From assembly GCA_019359765.1 (NCBI GenBank), contig JAHHGU010000012.1, positions 1 through 64,000 of the forward strand: 64,000 nucleotides of DNA, given 5' to 3'. Shown one piece after another: positions 9,110 to 18,816 of the stretch; the first letter of the stretch is position 1, and the number at the start of each line of letters is the position of its first letter. This DNA comes from Aphanothece sp. CMT-3BRIN-NPC111 (GTDB lineage Bacteria; Cyanobacteriota; Cyanobacteriia; Cyanobacteriales; JAHHGU01). Both the position numbers and the translations under genes were made by a program. The notes under the pieces are model-generated. The model made no database searches and was not told the DNA's origin. It was given only the letters and a program-made list of their open reading frames with translations.

Positions 9110-9739
9110 ATGGCTTACGGAAATCGTCCAGCAGACAACGTAGTTGCTGAACCTATCATTGAGAATCGAATTGTTGAATATCACGACCGTGTCAGGTGGG
9201 GTCCCATTCTTTCAGGTCTTGTCGTCGCTTTAAGTACTCAATTGATTTTGAGTGCGCTGGGGGCTGCTATTGGGCTTAACCGCATTGCCAACTCAGCTGC
9301 CCCCGGCAGTAATGCAAATGACGTTGGTATTGGGGTGGGAATTTGGTCAATAATCAGTTTATTAATTGCTTTATTTGTCGGCGGTTGGGTTACAGCTCGT
9401 GCAAGTGGACCAATGAACCGCAGCACCGCCCTTCTCAACGGTGCGATTCTCTGGGCAACAACTCTAGCAATTGGCTCTTGGCTATTAGCAAGCGGGGTGG
9501 CGGGGACTTTTGGAGTCATTGCATCTAATGCTGGGGAAGTCCTCAATCAAGCACAACAGGGCGGGGCTAATATACCGAGCAACACACCTAGCCCTAACAT
9601 AGATCCTAACCAAGCTCGTAGCATTGCGAGCAACACGGCTAAGGCAGGTTGGTCGTTTGTATTCGGCTCCTTATTAGGTTTATTAGCATCGATGATTGGA
9701 GCATCTGCCGGAGCGCGCACCCATCGTCATCACTCATAG
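9110..9739 (+). CDS. Integral membrane protein, function unknown
   Basis: 209 residues from the ATG at 9110, chosen over an earlier in-frame ATG at 9047 because GGGAGGAGG lies six bases upstream. Hydrophobic segments at about residues 32-52 (ILSGLVVALSTQLILSALGAA), 76-98 (SIISLLIALFVGGWV), 110-135 (ATTLAIGSWLLASGVAG) and 180-203 (FGSLLGLLASMIGASAG) suggest four membrane helices. A polar loop rich in Asn, Pro and Gln lies between the last two, and the tail ends in RTHRHHS. The alternation of small residues resembles glycine-rich membrane bundles. I do not recognise a named family. A good terminator follows, so it is probably monocistronic. Confidence 0.65.
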   Translation: MAYGNRPADNVVAEPIIENRIVEYHDRVRWGPILSGLVVALSTQLILSALGAAIGLNRIANSAAPGSNANDVGIGVGIWSIISLLIALFVGGWVTARASGPMNRSTALLNGAILWATTLAIGSWLLASGVAGTFGVIASNAGEVLNQAQQGGANIPSNTPSPNIDPNQARSIASNTAKAGWSFVFGSLLGLLASMIGASAGARTHRHHS

Positions 9740-9789
9740 AAGCTTGACTTAAAAATCAAATAATTATGCTTATTTGGGCATCCTTTGGT

Positions 9790-9816
9790 AGCACCCTTAA
9801 AAAGGTGCTTTTTTAT
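9790..9816 (+). terminator. Rho-independent terminator
   Basis: AGCACC pairs with GGTGCT around an eight-base loop and is followed by a run of T. It sits about 50 bases after the membrane-protein stop codon. Confidence 0.8.
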
Positions 9817-9817
9817 T

Positions 9818-9845
9818 TATAGCAGTCGCTATAATGTCTCTTGAC
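9818..9845 (+). repeat. Partial copy of the TATAGCA dispersed repeat
   Basis: TATAGCAGTCGCTATAATG at 9818 matches the end of the elements at 14246-14275 (inverted) and 23809-23838. The words CTCGCCCCCAT just downstream also recur near 24001. It is only a fragment. Confidence 0.5.
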
Positions 9846-9973
9846 AACCGACCTCGCCCCCATTAGGCGCTTTTCTTGAAGTATGAAACCAGGTACAGCA
9901 AGAATTATATATTCCAGATAATCGCTACTTAACTGACTTTGACACAAGCGCCAATTCGCTTCATAGGCAACAC

Positions 9974-10468
9974 TTACCGCGTTTGTAATAAGCGGAGTAG
10001 GGAAATAAATGCAAGTAAGGCAGGAGCAGCAAGCCATAACCAGAAACCAGGAAGTAGCCTATTTAGTGCTAGATCGGTAAAGGGACTACTACCATTAGGC
10101 AATCTGAACCAAAATGCGGATACTGTTCCTACAAAACCGAGAATAATTGCAGTTAATGCAGAAATTGCTGAGAAATTATATTGTTGTCGGACAAAAAAGA
10201 TACAACTTAGCCAATAAGTCGGATTCGCCAACCAACCTACTGCTGGAATTTGTAAGAATAATAATCCAAATATTCCAGCAATAGTAAGCTCAATTCCTGT
10301 CATATGATAGATGTTATCAGGATACCCATAAGCATTAAGTTTACCTGTAGGTAAATTGGGTTCAGAAACACCTGGTTTAGGAACTATGTCAAAAAGAAGA
10401 CAGGGCAAGCTCAGTGCTATTCCATAGAGCAAGAGTGACAATACGAGAAACACTACCCTATATTTCAT
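9974..10468 (-). CDS. Small integral membrane protein, function unknown
   Basis: 164 residues with four predicted membrane helices: about 5-28 (VVFLVLSLLLYGIALSLPCL), 58-80 (IELTIAGIFGLLFLQIPAVG), 97-118 (ISALTAIILGFVGTVSAF) and 138-158 (GFWLWLAAPALLAFISLLRLL). A polar loop with NLPTGKLNAYGYPD follows the first helix. I know no family for it. It lies between a terminator and the AIM24-like gene, both neighbours being unrelated. Likely in the cytoplasmic membrane. Confidence 0.6.
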   Translation of the reverse strand: MKYRVVFLVLSLLLYGIALSLPCLLFDIVPKPGVSEPNLPTGKLNAYGYPDNIYHMTGIELTIAGIFGLLFLQIPAVGWLANPTYWLSCIFFVRQQYNFSAISALTAIILGFVGTVSAFWFRLPNGSSPFTDLALNRLLPGFWLWLAAPALLAFISLLRLLQTR

Positions 10469-10569
10469 GAGTTAGGCTCCTATATTTATTAACGCGAGTT
10501 TTGAAGAAGGGGCAGAGTTAATCAGCTAAAAGTGCTGCAGCGCTCGAAAGTCTAACAATTACCAATCAT

Positions 10570-11298
10570 TTAACCTAGACCCATTCCCTCCGTTTCAGAT
10601 ACTAATAATTTTCCTTCACCTTCATAAACCCAAACATAACCCTCTCCACCCCCTTTGCCAAAATGACCTAATTTTCGATACTCTTCTTTAATTCCATTTG
10701 TAAATCCTTTGACTAAATCGTAATCAGCCATCAAAATTTCACCTCTATTTAGCTCTATGACTTTAGATGGTGCGGTTGTCCCGGCTATAACTCTAGCTTT
10801 TTGACCTGGAAGTGCTTTGATAGCAATCCGCCATCTTCCATCATTAGAAGCAGCCATTTGGCGGAATTTTAACCGTTTGGTTCCGAGAACAACGTTGTCA
10901 GAACAAAACTGAAATATTCCATCGTCAAACTCCCATTGTTCCCCGTCTAATAGGTCAATTTCTGTGTAATGGAGAAAAGCTCTTTTTTGTCTAGGTTCTA
11001 AGTAAACTCTACCTGTTCCTTGATAAATAGGAGCATTGAAATCCATTTCTGTTGTCAAAGATACCCAAACATCTCTCAAACGATTATCAGTTTTATAAAC
11101 TCCATAGGTTAGTTTGCCCATACATCTATAAAATGCTCCTTTTTGAAGAATTACCCCGGAATTGTCTAGGTGAATTTCAACTTGTTGAATAAAGGGAATA
11201 TCTCGAGTGAAATGGTGAAACTTGTTAGTTTCTTTATTGATGTTATTTTCTAAATACCAAAAATCCGTTGGCTCGAGAATCTTGACTTCGTATTGCAT
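10570..11298 (-). CDS. AIM24-like beta-rich protein
   Basis: 242 residues, no signal peptide or membrane segment. The second half has the pattern of the AIM24/TIGR00266 family: a strand with GEILMADYDLVKGF, then a glycine-rich turn (GHFGKGGGEGYVWVY) and a final GEGKLLVSETEG strand. AIM24 proteins form a beta-roll and are mostly uncharacterised in bacteria. The N-terminal 100 residues are less typical for the family and hold two tryptophan-containing strands. The family match is from memory of its motifs and is moderate. It appears to be a single-gene unit. Confidence 0.5.
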   Translation of the reverse strand: MQYEVKILEPTDFWYLENNINKETNKFHHFTRDIPFIQQVEIHLDNSGVILQKGAFYRCMGKLTYGVYKTDNRLRDVWVSLTTEMDFNAPIYQGTGRVYLEPRQKRAFLHYTEIDLLDGEQWEFDDGIFQFCSDNVVLGTKRLKFRQMAASNDGRWRIAIKALPGQKARVIAGTTAPSKVIELNRGEILMADYDLVKGFTNGIKEEYRKLGHFGKGGGEGYVWVYEGEGKLLVSETEGMGLG

Positions 11299-11426
11299 GA
11301 TTTAAAGAGTGTACTTACAACTGCAAGGTGGAAAGGATCGGACTGAATGAGCGATATTTAAGTATTAGCGATCGTTTGATTAGTGCGATCGCCCAGTTGT
11401 TTTGAGCAACCGATAGCGTAGTCGAA

Positions 11427-11900
11427 TTATCGATTACTCGCCTGGATGGAACCTCGCAGGGGTGCTGTGTTGGCATTGGGGAAGGATACCTCAATAGCGA
11501 CAGATTTAAAGTTAGGGGTGTCGATTATAAAAGGTTGAGGTGATCGCGTCTTGTTATCCAATGGTACAAACGCCGTTACTTCCCCCGTCTCACCCACATC
11601 AAACTCAATCTTTGCCGCTAGGGGATTGTTATTAAAGCCATACTCTAACTCGCCAATGTCGCAACCTAGATCCTGCGTTTCGCCATTGACACCACTCAAA
11701 AGAGCAGGTGTTGTCACAGGTTCACCGTTTGAACGCAACTCGGTCGTATATTCAGTGGTGCAATCATCGAACGTCGCAACGACTTTTAAGGAGGCAGTGG
11801 GTCTGTCATCGCAGCCTAACAGTAGAGAAGATAACCCAATCAACACAAGCGCCAATGGCAACCGTGAGAACCAAGGTGAGGAAGCGTTTTTAGTCAGCAT
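11427..11900 (-). CDS. Probable lipoprotein
   Basis: 157 residues from the ATG at 11900; a GTG five codons upstream (11915) is an equal alternative. The N-terminus is a lipoprotein signal: positive start, hydrophobic LALVLIGLSSLL, then lipobox LLGC. The mature protein is short and strand-rich (ATFDDCTTEYTTEL, KIEFDVGETGEVTAFV), with further cysteines at ATFDDC and LGCDIG that may pair. I do not recognise a family. Likely anchored to a membrane facing the periplasm. Confidence 0.6.
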   Translation of the reverse strand: MLTKNASSPWFSRLPLALVLIGLSSLLLGCDDRPTASLKVVATFDDCTTEYTTELRSNGEPVTTPALLSGVNGETQDLGCDIGELEYGFNNNPLAAKIEFDVGETGEVTAFVPLDNKTRSPQPFIIDTPNFKSVAIEVSFPNANTAPLRGSIQASNR

Positions 11901-12087
11901 AATTTTGAGCAACACTGTAAATTCGTAACGGACGTAAAAGGTCAGCAGGAATCTGTACTCTTAAGCTTCAATAGCGTGACAGCGATTTCCGATTGCACAG
12001 GTAAGATTACTACAACACATCTTTTGGGGTACGTCGGTCGCTAGAGGAAAGGATACCTGGTCAGCTTTAACTTGTATAAATTTCTCT

Positions 12088-13029
12088 TTATTCAAGATCA
12101 GTTGTTCGATCTAAACTCCGATCAGCCCAAGACACCGGATCTTCCAATGGTTCTAAATGGGTGATGACATGGGTACTGGGTAAGGCTTTAATAATTGCTA
12201 ACTCAATTTCTTCACAGAGATCGTGACCGTGCTTAACTGTCCAATTTCCAGGGACAAGGACGTGCAAGGAAACAAAGCGCCGTGTTCCCGCAGTCCGAGT
12301 TAGCAATGCGTGAAACAATATGCCTTTATCTTCGTAGGACGCTAATACAGAAGCGATGATTCGCTGTTCCGCAGCAGGCAGTGACGTATCCAGTAGTCCA
12401 GAAGCCGTTTCTCCCAGTAGCTTCACTCCTGCCCATACGATGTTAGCGGCAACCAAAAGTGCAATTATCGGGTCAAGCACAAGCCAGCCTGTCAATTTCA
12501 CCAATAAAATTCCCACCACAACGCCAAAAGATGTCCACACATCAGTCAACAAGTGATGGGCGTCAGCTCGTAAGGTAATTGACCGCAAGCGCCGCCCAGC
12601 CTTTAACAAGACGAAAGCAACACCACCATTAACTGCCGTTGCCACAAGGGATAACCCTAGCCCTAGCCCCAATTGCTCTAACGGCTGTGGATGAGTTAAG
12701 CGACCCCATGCTGCTATAGCAATACTCGCCGCTGCCACCAAAATTAATGCTCCTTCTACTCCGCTAGAGAAGTATTCAGCTTTGGAATGCCCAAAGGCAT
12801 GTTCTGCATCAGGGGGCTGGGCGGCAAAAGTCAGTGCCCAAAAAGCAACCAGCGCTGCCATCAAATTTACAACTGATTCAGCAGCATCAGAAAACAATCC
12901 CACAGAGCCTGTCAACAAATAGGCTCCAAACTTCAGCGCTATAGTTAACAGCGCCGCGCCAATTGAGAGGATTGCGTAGTTACGTGCTGAGTTGGTTGGC
13001 ATGGCAATTCTAAAGGGGGGCTGATGCAT
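12088..13029 (-). CDS. Cation diffusion facilitator (CDF) family metal transporter
   Basis: 313 residues with six membrane helices in the first 210 residues and a cytoplasmic C-terminal domain. Metal-site motifs are visible in helix 2 ([12 protein letters not shown]) and helix 5 ([13 protein letters not shown], the HxxxD pair). The C-terminal part contains [22 protein letters not shown], typical of the dimerisation domain. CDF proteins export Zn, Fe, Mn, Co or Ni in exchange for protons; the metal cannot be read here. An internal ATG at 13002 could be the true start. There is no metal-responsive regulator beside it. Confidence 0.88.
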   Translation of the reverse strand: MHQPPFRIAMPTNSARNYAILSIGAALLTIALKFGAYLLTGSVGLFSDAAESVVNLMAALVAFWALTFAAQPPDAEHAFGHSKAEYFSSGVEGALILVAAASIAIAAWGRLTHPQPLEQLGLGLGLSLVATAVNGGVAFVLLKAGRRLRSITLRADAHHLLTDVWTSFGVVVGILLVKLTGWLVLDPIIALLVAANIVWAGVKLLGETASGLLDTSLPAAEQRIIASVLASYEDKGILFHALLTRTAGTRRFVSLHVLVPGNWTVKHGHDLCEEIELAIIKALPSTHVITHLEPLEDPVSWADRSLDRTTDLE

Positions 13030-13199
13030 TTAACGATAACGAAACAACTTCTTACTAACCCAGATGAGAGCCTACAACAGAGGAATTGAGGTATTCGCAT
13101 GGAACTTGAGCGGTGGGTGGGCGAAAGCAGCTTGTTTGAGACTGGTGCAAGATGTAAATGTATCTACTTTTCTTTTCCCATCTAATAATGGTGTAGCCG

Positions 13200-14039
13200 A
13201 TGAGCTTAACGAAAGCGACAATTACCGATGAACAGTTCGTCAAAGTACGCTGTAGTACGGACAGCAAAACCCACTACTTTGAAGCCACAGGTTCCATGTA
13301 TGCTCAACCAATGGATCGAGATCAGCCAGTTCACTTGTTTGATTTCCTAGGCGTTGATATCTCCCGCTGCATTCAGAACCAAGCAACCCGCCGCTGGACT
13401 TTAGTAAGCCGTAAGTTCTCACTGTACCTCGACCCCCAAACAGGTGAAGTTTTAAAGCAATGGCAAAACCTCTGGACGGGCGAAACGCTCAACCTTATGC
13501 ATCGCTCTTACGACTATCAGGAGTTTGAGATCCCAATACAAATCGGCGCTTATATAGCGCCTGAAATTTCCTTCGTTTCATTAGATATCAACCTAAAACT
13601 TCCTAACCCACTCGCAGCTAATCCCAAGTTTGCGGACTACTCGCCTGAACAATACATCCAGTCGTCAGATTGCTACAAATTTATTTTTCCAACCGCGATG
13701 CTTGATGAAGGAGAGGTTAATTCTAGCCAAAATTGTGCTGTGGTAATGTCTTACTATCGCATGGGGCCTTGGGAACCCTGGATGAAAATGAAGGGTAAGT
13801 CCGGTTTTTTAGTATTGAACTACACAGGCGCTAAAACCGATGTTTTTGAAGAGTTACACCCAGACATCAAAACTCAAATCGAACATCGCCTGCCTTTATT
13901 TCGTGAAGCTCCTAACTGTCGCTTACAGCGTTCGATAGGCACAAGTTGGAGCCGCTTTGAAGAAGAATTTGACGCCTATCTACGAGGCGAGCAGTTTCCG
14001 CTCCCAGCCCCAATCAAGGATGAGCTGTGTTTGGAATGA
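13200..14039 (+). CDS. DUF1838 family protein
   Basis: 279 residues, no signal peptide or membrane helices. The sequence matches what I recall of DUF1838: an early GSMYAQP and HLFDFLGVDISRC block, DPQTGEVLKQWQNLWTGE in the middle and YYRMGPWEPWMKM later, with several tryptophans in strand contexts. The family is common in cyanobacteria and proteobacteria and has no established biochemical role. It reads divergently from the CDF transporter, about 170 bases away. Confident as a gene, moderate on family. Confidence 0.7.
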   Translation: MSLTKATITDEQFVKVRCSTDSKTHYFEATGSMYAQPMDRDQPVHLFDFLGVDISRCIQNQATRRWTLVSRKFSLYLDPQTGEVLKQWQNLWTGETLNLMHRSYDYQEFEIPIQIGAYIAPEISFVSLDINLKLPNPLAANPKFADYSPEQYIQSSDCYKFIFPTAMLDEGEVNSSQNCAVVMSYYRMGPWEPWMKMKGKSGFLVLNYTGAKTDVFEELHPDIKTQIEHRLPLFREAPNCRLQRSIGTSWSRFEEEFDAYLRGEQFPLPAPIKDELCLE

Positions 14040-14127
14040 TATAGCTTTTAGCAATTAGCTTTTAGAGCCGCATCTGGAGCGTGCCTGGGAGCGAGGTCGA
14101 TTGCCACTCTTTCCGACAAGGCAACTG

Positions 14128-14275
14128 CTATAGCAATCCTTCAGTTAGCTTTTAGCAATTAGCTTTTAGCCGTTCCCAGTGATAGCAACACTTCTGGGCG
14201 CACGGGGCTTCGGCGCGAGCGCTCAGCCGAGCGGTTGAGGTATAGTGTCACTCTTCCATTATGGCGGCTGCTATA
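14128..14275 (-). repeat. MITE-like element with TATAGCA / TGCTATA ends, copy 1
   Basis: On the minus strand it begins TATAGCAGCCGCCATAATGG and ends in GGATTGCTATAG. Its outer blocks match the element at 23809-24088: 30 bases with one mismatch at one end (14246-14275 against 23809-23838) and 43 bases with one mismatch at the other (14128-14170 against 24046-24088). The interior is unrelated and shorter. A further AGCAATTAGCTTTTAG block lies just outside at about 14049-14064. The whole gap 14040-14369 otherwise holds only the upstream bases of the two flanking genes. Confidence 0.65.
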
Positions 14276-14369
14276 TATAAATAAGCAAAACCTACCTTAT
14301 ACCCCAGGATTTTCAGAGTACATACCTGTCAGTGCGTAAGTCCTAAATTTTTTACAATACACGCGGCAG

Positions 14370-16277
14370 TTAAATGACGTCTAAGAAGGCGAACTGACGT
14401 TGCTCGTCTAATTCCCTAATCCGGCGTTCCGCGTCGTAGAAATTTTGTTTGCAGGAATTCCAGCGTTCTGGATCAGTTGACGGGTCAAGCTTCTTGTACT
14501 CCTTGAGATAGTAACGCCGATTCTTTTCCCACATCACTCGCTCCATAGAGGCAGCAGCTGCCCGAATTACCAAGGGAGAGCGGAGGATTTCCTGCTGTGT
14601 TTTCTCGTCTAGATGAAACAAGTGAGCTATTTCAGCCGGGAATTTTATGCTGTGGTCTTGTAAAAGCGAAATTAATTGATCGGGTTGGCCGCCACTTTTC
14701 CTTTCTATTTCTAAAATATGTTGCCATAAAAATCGGTGGTGAGAAAGGCTAAATAGCAAATCTCGCTCTTCTAAAGTGTCGATAATTGCTTGACGATATT
14801 CGGGGAAGTGCAAGTAAATCCGCAGGAGCAAAGCCTCTGCTTGTTCTAAAAGCTTGCCTTCAGTCCCAACTGGAAGAGTTGGTTGTAGCTGATTTTTACC
14901 GATTCCTTTTGATGAAGGCCGGTTTAGTTTCTTGATTTGTGTTTGCAGGTTTTCTACCAGCAGCGGCACGAGTCGGTCATCGCTAGGGCTAAGGAGTTGG
15001 GCACACTCTTGAATATAATGAGTGCGCGTATTGGGATCTTCAAGGTTGCTCAATAACTTGACCATTTGTTGAGCAACTTTCTGAAATTGATCGGCCTGTT
15101 TAAGGTCTTGATTGACTAAGGTTTGCTGAATTTGCCAATCGAGCCAGAGAGGAGCATTTGCCAGTAATTCCTGGTATTTTTTAGGCTCACCAGTTACCTT
15201 AAGAAATTCGTCGGCGTCTTTACCATCCGGCAGGTTGAGAATCCGTAACTGGACTTGTCCTTGGTAAGCAAGACTGGCAATGGAGCCAATCGCCCGTTCA
15301 GCGGCGGTGGTTCCAGCGTTATCAGCGTCAAAGTTAAGTACAATCTGCTTGGATTCGGTGTAGCGCAGCAACAGCCGCACTTGGTCAAGGCTTAAAGCGG
15401 TGCCGAGTGAAGCAACTGCGTTGTGTATGCCGTTAGCATAAAGGGCGATCGCATCAAAATACCCTTCCACTACCACTGCCCGATCCTGCTTACTAATGGC
15501 GTCACGCGCTTTATCGAGGGCAAATAAAGTTTTGCTTTTATCAAATAACTCGGTTTCCGGAGAGTTGAGATATTTAGGTTGCTCGTCACTCAGGGTTCTG
15601 CCACCAAAGCCAATTACTCGTCCCTGGATGTCGTGGATGGGAATCATCAGGCGATCGCGAAATCGGTCATAGTAACCCCCCCCGGACTTCCGTAATACAA
15701 TCAATCCTGCCTGTTCTACCAGCTTGACTGAGTAGCCTTTCTGTTCAATCAGATATTTATAAAGCGTTTCCCAACCTGCGGGTGCATACCCCAGCTGAAA
15801 CTGTTGAATCGTTTCCTCCAATAGACGCCGCTCAGATTTCAGATACTCCAGCGCCAGATGCCCCTGAGATTGGCGCAAAGCGTGTTGATAAAAGCTTGCT
15901 GTAACTGCCAAAATCTCATAAAGCTGCTCTCGCTGCGAAAGTTGACGCTGCAACTCTTGCCGTTGTTCTGGTTCTAAAGTCTGTACTGGCACCTGGTAGC
16001 GTCGCGCCAGATCCAGCACCACTTCACTAAAAGAGCGTTTCCCCACTTCCATCAAGAACTTGATGGCATTGCCCCCTTCTTGACAGCCAAAGCAGTAGTA
16101 CATCTGCTTGGTAGGACTAACGCTAAAACTAGGCGTTTTTTCCTCATGGAAGGGACATAACCCTAAGTAGTCCTTTCCGCGCTTGCGTAAAACAACGTGT
16201 TCAGAGACAACATCAACGATGTCCGCTTGCTGCTTAACTTGGTCTATTGTGTCTGGATGCAGGCGGGGAATTTGCAT
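14370..16277 (-). CDS. dnaG: DNA primase DnaG
   Basis: 635 residues from the ATG at 16277. The frame is open 37 codons further upstream, but family members begin at MQIPRLHPDTIDQVKQ. It synthesises RNA primers at the replication fork with DnaB. Visible parts: CHC2-type zinc finger (CPFHEEKTPSF and CFGCQEGG), core with RDRLMIPIHD and GFGGR, TOPRIM domain (VVEGYFDAI then NFDADNAGT), and a C-terminal helicase-binding region. Length is normal for the family. Not grouped with rpoD or dnaB here; dnaB is 24 kb away. Confidence 0.95.
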   Translation of the reverse strand: MQIPRLHPDTIDQVKQQADIVDVVSEHVVLRKRGKDYLGLCPFHEEKTPSFSVSPTKQMYYCFGCQEGGNAIKFLMEVGKRSFSEVVLDLARRYQVPVQTLEPEQRQELQRQLSQREQLYEILAVTASFYQHALRQSQGHLALEYLKSERRLLEETIQQFQLGYAPAGWETLYKYLIEQKGYSVKLVEQAGLIVLRKSGGGYYDRFRDRLMIPIHDIQGRVIGFGGRTLSDEQPKYLNSPETELFDKSKTLFALDKARDAISKQDRAVVVEGYFDAIALYANGIHNAVASLGTALSLDQVRLLLRYTESKQIVLNFDADNAGTTAAERAIGSIASLAYQGQVQLRILNLPDGKDADEFLKVTGEPKKYQELLANAPLWLDWQIQQTLVNQDLKQADQFQKVAQQMVKLLSNLEDPNTRTHYIQECAQLLSPSDDRLVPLLVENLQTQIKKLNRPSSKGIGKNQLQPTLPVGTEGKLLEQAEALLLRIYLHFPEYRQAIIDTLEERDLLFSLSHHRFLWQHILEIERKSGGQPDQLISLLQDHSIKFPAEIAHLFHLDEKTQQEILRSPLVIRAAAASMERVMWEKNRRYYLKEYKKLDPSTDPERWNSCKQNFYDAERRIRELDEQRQFAFLDVI

Positions 16278-16319
16278 GATATCAAGTCTGTTTGATGCCT
16301 CATCATTATGCGATCGTGA

Positions 16320-16338
16320 GACGTTCCGCCGGAACGTC
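16320..16338. repeat. Short palindrome upstream of dnaG
   Basis: GACGTTCC, loop GCC, GGAACGTC: a perfect eight-pair stem about 45 bases ahead of the dnaG start. It could be an operator or only a repeat. Nothing else supports either. Confidence 0.4.
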
Positions 16339-16507
16339 AAGACTAATCCAGAGTCCTGGAACCGCACAGTGTCTATATTGTTACGCACTCCGTAGCGCCG
16401 AATTTGCTTAATTGTGCGATCGCGGCTTATGAGCGTGCTAACAGAAATTCGCCAAACTGCTCCGATGTCTGTACTATTTACCCCAGGTACGCCACCATAT
16501 CTTTCAC

Positions 16508-17269
16508 ATGCGCGAAAACCAACTCAAACGAAAACTCAAACGGGGCGAGGTCGTCATCGGCCCCTTTATGAACTGCGCCTACCCCGCCTTTATGGAAATC
16601 TGCGGACACGCCGGATTTGACTTTGCCATCATTGACATGGAACACGGTCCTTTGAATACATTGGTGGCTGAAGACCTCTGTCGTGCAGCCGACTGCGTGG
16701 GACTGGCACCTGTTGTCCGTGTACGTAAAAATGACGCGCCGCAAATCCAACGCGCCCTGGATATCGGCAGTGCAGGCGTCCAAGTGCCGCAGATTGAAAT
16801 TAAAGCAGACGCTGAGGCCGCTGTGCGTGGTGCTAAGTACAGTCCCCTTGGTGCACGCGGTCTTTCATTTGCCACACGCGCTGGTTTGTACACATCAGCA
16901 GGCACGCAAATCACAGACAAGATGAACGAGGAATCCTTAATTGTCGTTCACGTCGAAGGTAAGCGCGGCGTGGAGAACATTGAAGAGATTGTCAGCGTAC
17001 CCCACATTGATGTGATCTTCCTCGGTCCCTACGACCTGTCGCAGTCTTTAGGTATTCCCGGTCAAGTGCGCGATCGCCGTGTCATTGACCTAATGCAGAA
17101 ATGCGTTAGCACCATCCGCAACGCCGGAATTGCTGTTGGTACTTTTGCCGACAATCCAGAAATCGCCAAGCAGTGGATTGATACTGGCGTTCAGTATATT
17201 GGGTTGGGCGTGGATGTTGCTATCTTCCTGCGGGCTTGCGAGGCATTAGTGAAAGCGGTGCGGGATTAA
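16508..17269 (+). CDS. HpcH/HpaI family aldolase
   Basis: 253 residues. Class II pyruvate aldolase fold: catalytic-base motif DMEHGPLNT, RVRKNDAPQIQRALDIGSAGV (substrate arginine and barrel strand), metal-ligand region HVEGKRGVENI, and FLGPYDLSQSLG near the end, all characteristic of 4-hydroxy-2-oxoheptanedioate or 2-dehydro-3-deoxyglucarate aldolases. It should cleave or form 2-keto-3-deoxy acids using pyruvate and a divalent metal. The physiological aldehyde is not evident, and no sugar-acid pathway genes lie nearby. It reads divergently from dnaG. Confidence 0.85.
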   Translation: MRENQLKRKLKRGEVVIGPFMNCAYPAFMEICGHAGFDFAIIDMEHGPLNTLVAEDLCRAADCVGLAPVVRVRKNDAPQIQRALDIGSAGVQVPQIEIKADAEAAVRGAKYSPLGARGLSFATRAGLYTSAGTQITDKMNEESLIVVHVEGKRGVENIEEIVSVPHIDVIFLGPYDLSQSLGIPGQVRDRRVIDLMQKCVSTIRNAGIAVGTFADNPEIAKQWIDTGVQYIGLGVDVAIFLRACEALVKAVRD

Positions 17270-17505
17270 AGCTGCAATGAGTATTAAATACAGGTAATAT
17301 TTACTCAATTTTTAAGTAGGGGAAAGTTCGCCCTATGTTAAAACTTGGCTCAGCTATTGATGAGCCATCTGAGGTTAGATATATCACAATTATGCACTTT
17401 TTGTAGCTTGTATAACTACATACTAAAAAAAACTGATTTATACTTTATATATATCCCTTGAAGGTGAAATCATAGAAAGGCTCAAGGGAAAAGGAGAGTA
17501 ATCCC

Positions 17506-18171
17506 ATGAAAACAGTATTGGGAGCTACAGGACTAGATTATGCTTTCATGTTTACCTTTAAAAAGGTAAATTCTATAAATGTAGAAGGTTTTAAACCTTT
17601 CTTCAACGATCTTCCAATTGACCCTTATATCAAAGGTAATTACCGCTTTAGAAGGTTATCTCGCTTCACTGTATCTGGAAACAACTTAATCAAGCTACCT
17701 CATGGTTATCTTTTTCAAAGCAAACAATACAATCCCTTAGTAGGTGACAAAAAGAGAGAGTTTGCCGAACTCGATGGTGCACTGATAGAGCTGGATAGTT
17801 TTAAAACCTTGGTGCTGGCATTTAGTGACTCTTGTAAACTTCACCCGGAAGTTGAAATAGGAGTTCATCAAATCAGAACTACCTGTTCGCCAAATAATTA
17901 TGGCAACCCAGCGCCTGAAGGTATCCATAGAGACGGTACTGATTTTGTCGGCATCTTCTCGGCTGATCGAGACAATATTGAAGGCGGGGAAACACATCTA
18001 TATACAACCAAAAAGCAAAAGCCTGTTTTTAGTAAAATCCTCAACCCAGGCGAACTGCTATTGGTTAATGACCATGAGTTCTTTCACTATACGACTCCCA
18101 TTAAACCTATGGCGGATAGTGGGGGTACTAGGGATGTTTTTGTGTTGACTTGTCCAAGCTTACTGATCTAA
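17506..18171 (+). CDS. 2-oxoglutarate/Fe(II) dioxygenase, amino-acid hydroxylase-like (PF10014 type)
   Basis: 221 residues with an AAAGGAGAG ribosome site. The iron site is visible: His141 and Asp143 in EGIHRDGTDF, a distal His at 194 (NDHEFFHYT), and Arg209 (GGTRDVF) placed to bind 2-oxoglutarate. This order and the wording fit the 2OG-Fe_Oxy_2 (BsmA/isoleucine dioxygenase) family, whose known members hydroxylate free aliphatic amino acids. Substrate is unknown. It lies 600 bases from a class IV branched-chain aminotransferase-like gene on the same strand, with a minus-strand CTERM gene between them, so a shared amino-acid role is possible but not shown. Confidence 0.75.
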   Translation: MKTVLGATGLDYAFMFTFKKVNSINVEGFKPFFNDLPIDPYIKGNYRFRRLSRFTVSGNNLIKLPHGYLFQSKQYNPLVGDKKREFAELDGALIELDSFKTLVLAFSDSCKLHPEVEIGVHQIRTTCSPNNYGNPAPEGIHRDGTDFVGIFSADRDNIEGGETHLYTTKKQKPVFSKILNPGELLLVNDHEFFHYTTPIKPMADSGGTRDVFVLTCPSLLI

Positions 18172-18253
18172 GCCTACAAAGTGGTGGCGATCGCAAAAGC
18201 CAAATAGAGGGAAAGAGCGATCGCATCCCATATAGAATTGAGTGCAAAAATCT

Positions 18254-18625
18254 TTAGATACGAGTTTTGCGGCGATCGCTTCCTACAGGTTCACGGGTGA
18301 GCATTGGTTCTTCCTGCTTACGGCGAGCTAGACCAAGTAAACCAATTAAACCGAGTAAGCCGAGCCAACCCCAATCAGAATCACTACGGGACTGCGTATT
18401 GTAGACTTCTTGACGAGGAGGTGTTTTATAGTCAGGTGCTTGAGGAGGAGGTGTATTTTCAGGCAATTGACGAGGAGGGGTGTAACTCTCACCAAGAGGA
18501 GCCTCGGCGTTAACAGAGACAGGTACAGCTAAAGGGACAATAGTTAAGGCCGCGATTGCAAAGCCAGACGTGATCGCGGACTTCGCACCCACTCCCCCAA
18601 CTTTAGACAAGTCAGAACGCTTCAT
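18254..18625 (-). CDS. WGxxGxxG-CTERM sorted protein
   Basis: 123 residues. N-terminal signal segment (SGFAIAALTIVPLAVPVSVNA, about 20-40), then a low-complexity Pro/Gln/Thr region with PPRQLPENTPPPQ, then a C-terminal sorting signal DWGWLGLLGLIGLLGLARRK, matching the WGxxGxxG-CTERM pattern (tryptophan-glycine motif, hydrophobic helix, basic stop). Such proteins are thought to be exported and processed at the tail. The mature peptide has no recognisable domain. A ribosome site (AGGAG complement near 18636) supports the start. Confidence 0.75.
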   Translation of the reverse strand: MKRSDLSKVGGVGAKSAITSGFAIAALTIVPLAVPVSVNAEAPLGESYTPPRQLPENTPPPQAPDYKTPPRQEVYNTQSRSDSDWGWLGLLGLIGLLGLARRKQEEPMLTREPVGSDRRKTRI

Positions 18626-18816
18626 GATTTAAAGCTCCTTTTCCGTTTGCTCTACTCTATCAACCCTAACCTTAAGCCAACCCCATCTCTGGCTGGAAAA
18701 GTGGTCAACTAGAAAATCCCACTCTCCTAAATTATGCCCGCCGTTTGCAGGAGAATGTTATACAGTATGGATTTGTCAGCGTCAGAACGATTGCTGGCTC
18801 AAGTGAGATTGAGTAA

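Noticed and set aside
17506..18171. 2OG dioxygenase as a remote member of the halogenase cluster
   Set aside because: About 31 kb away with housekeeping genes between.
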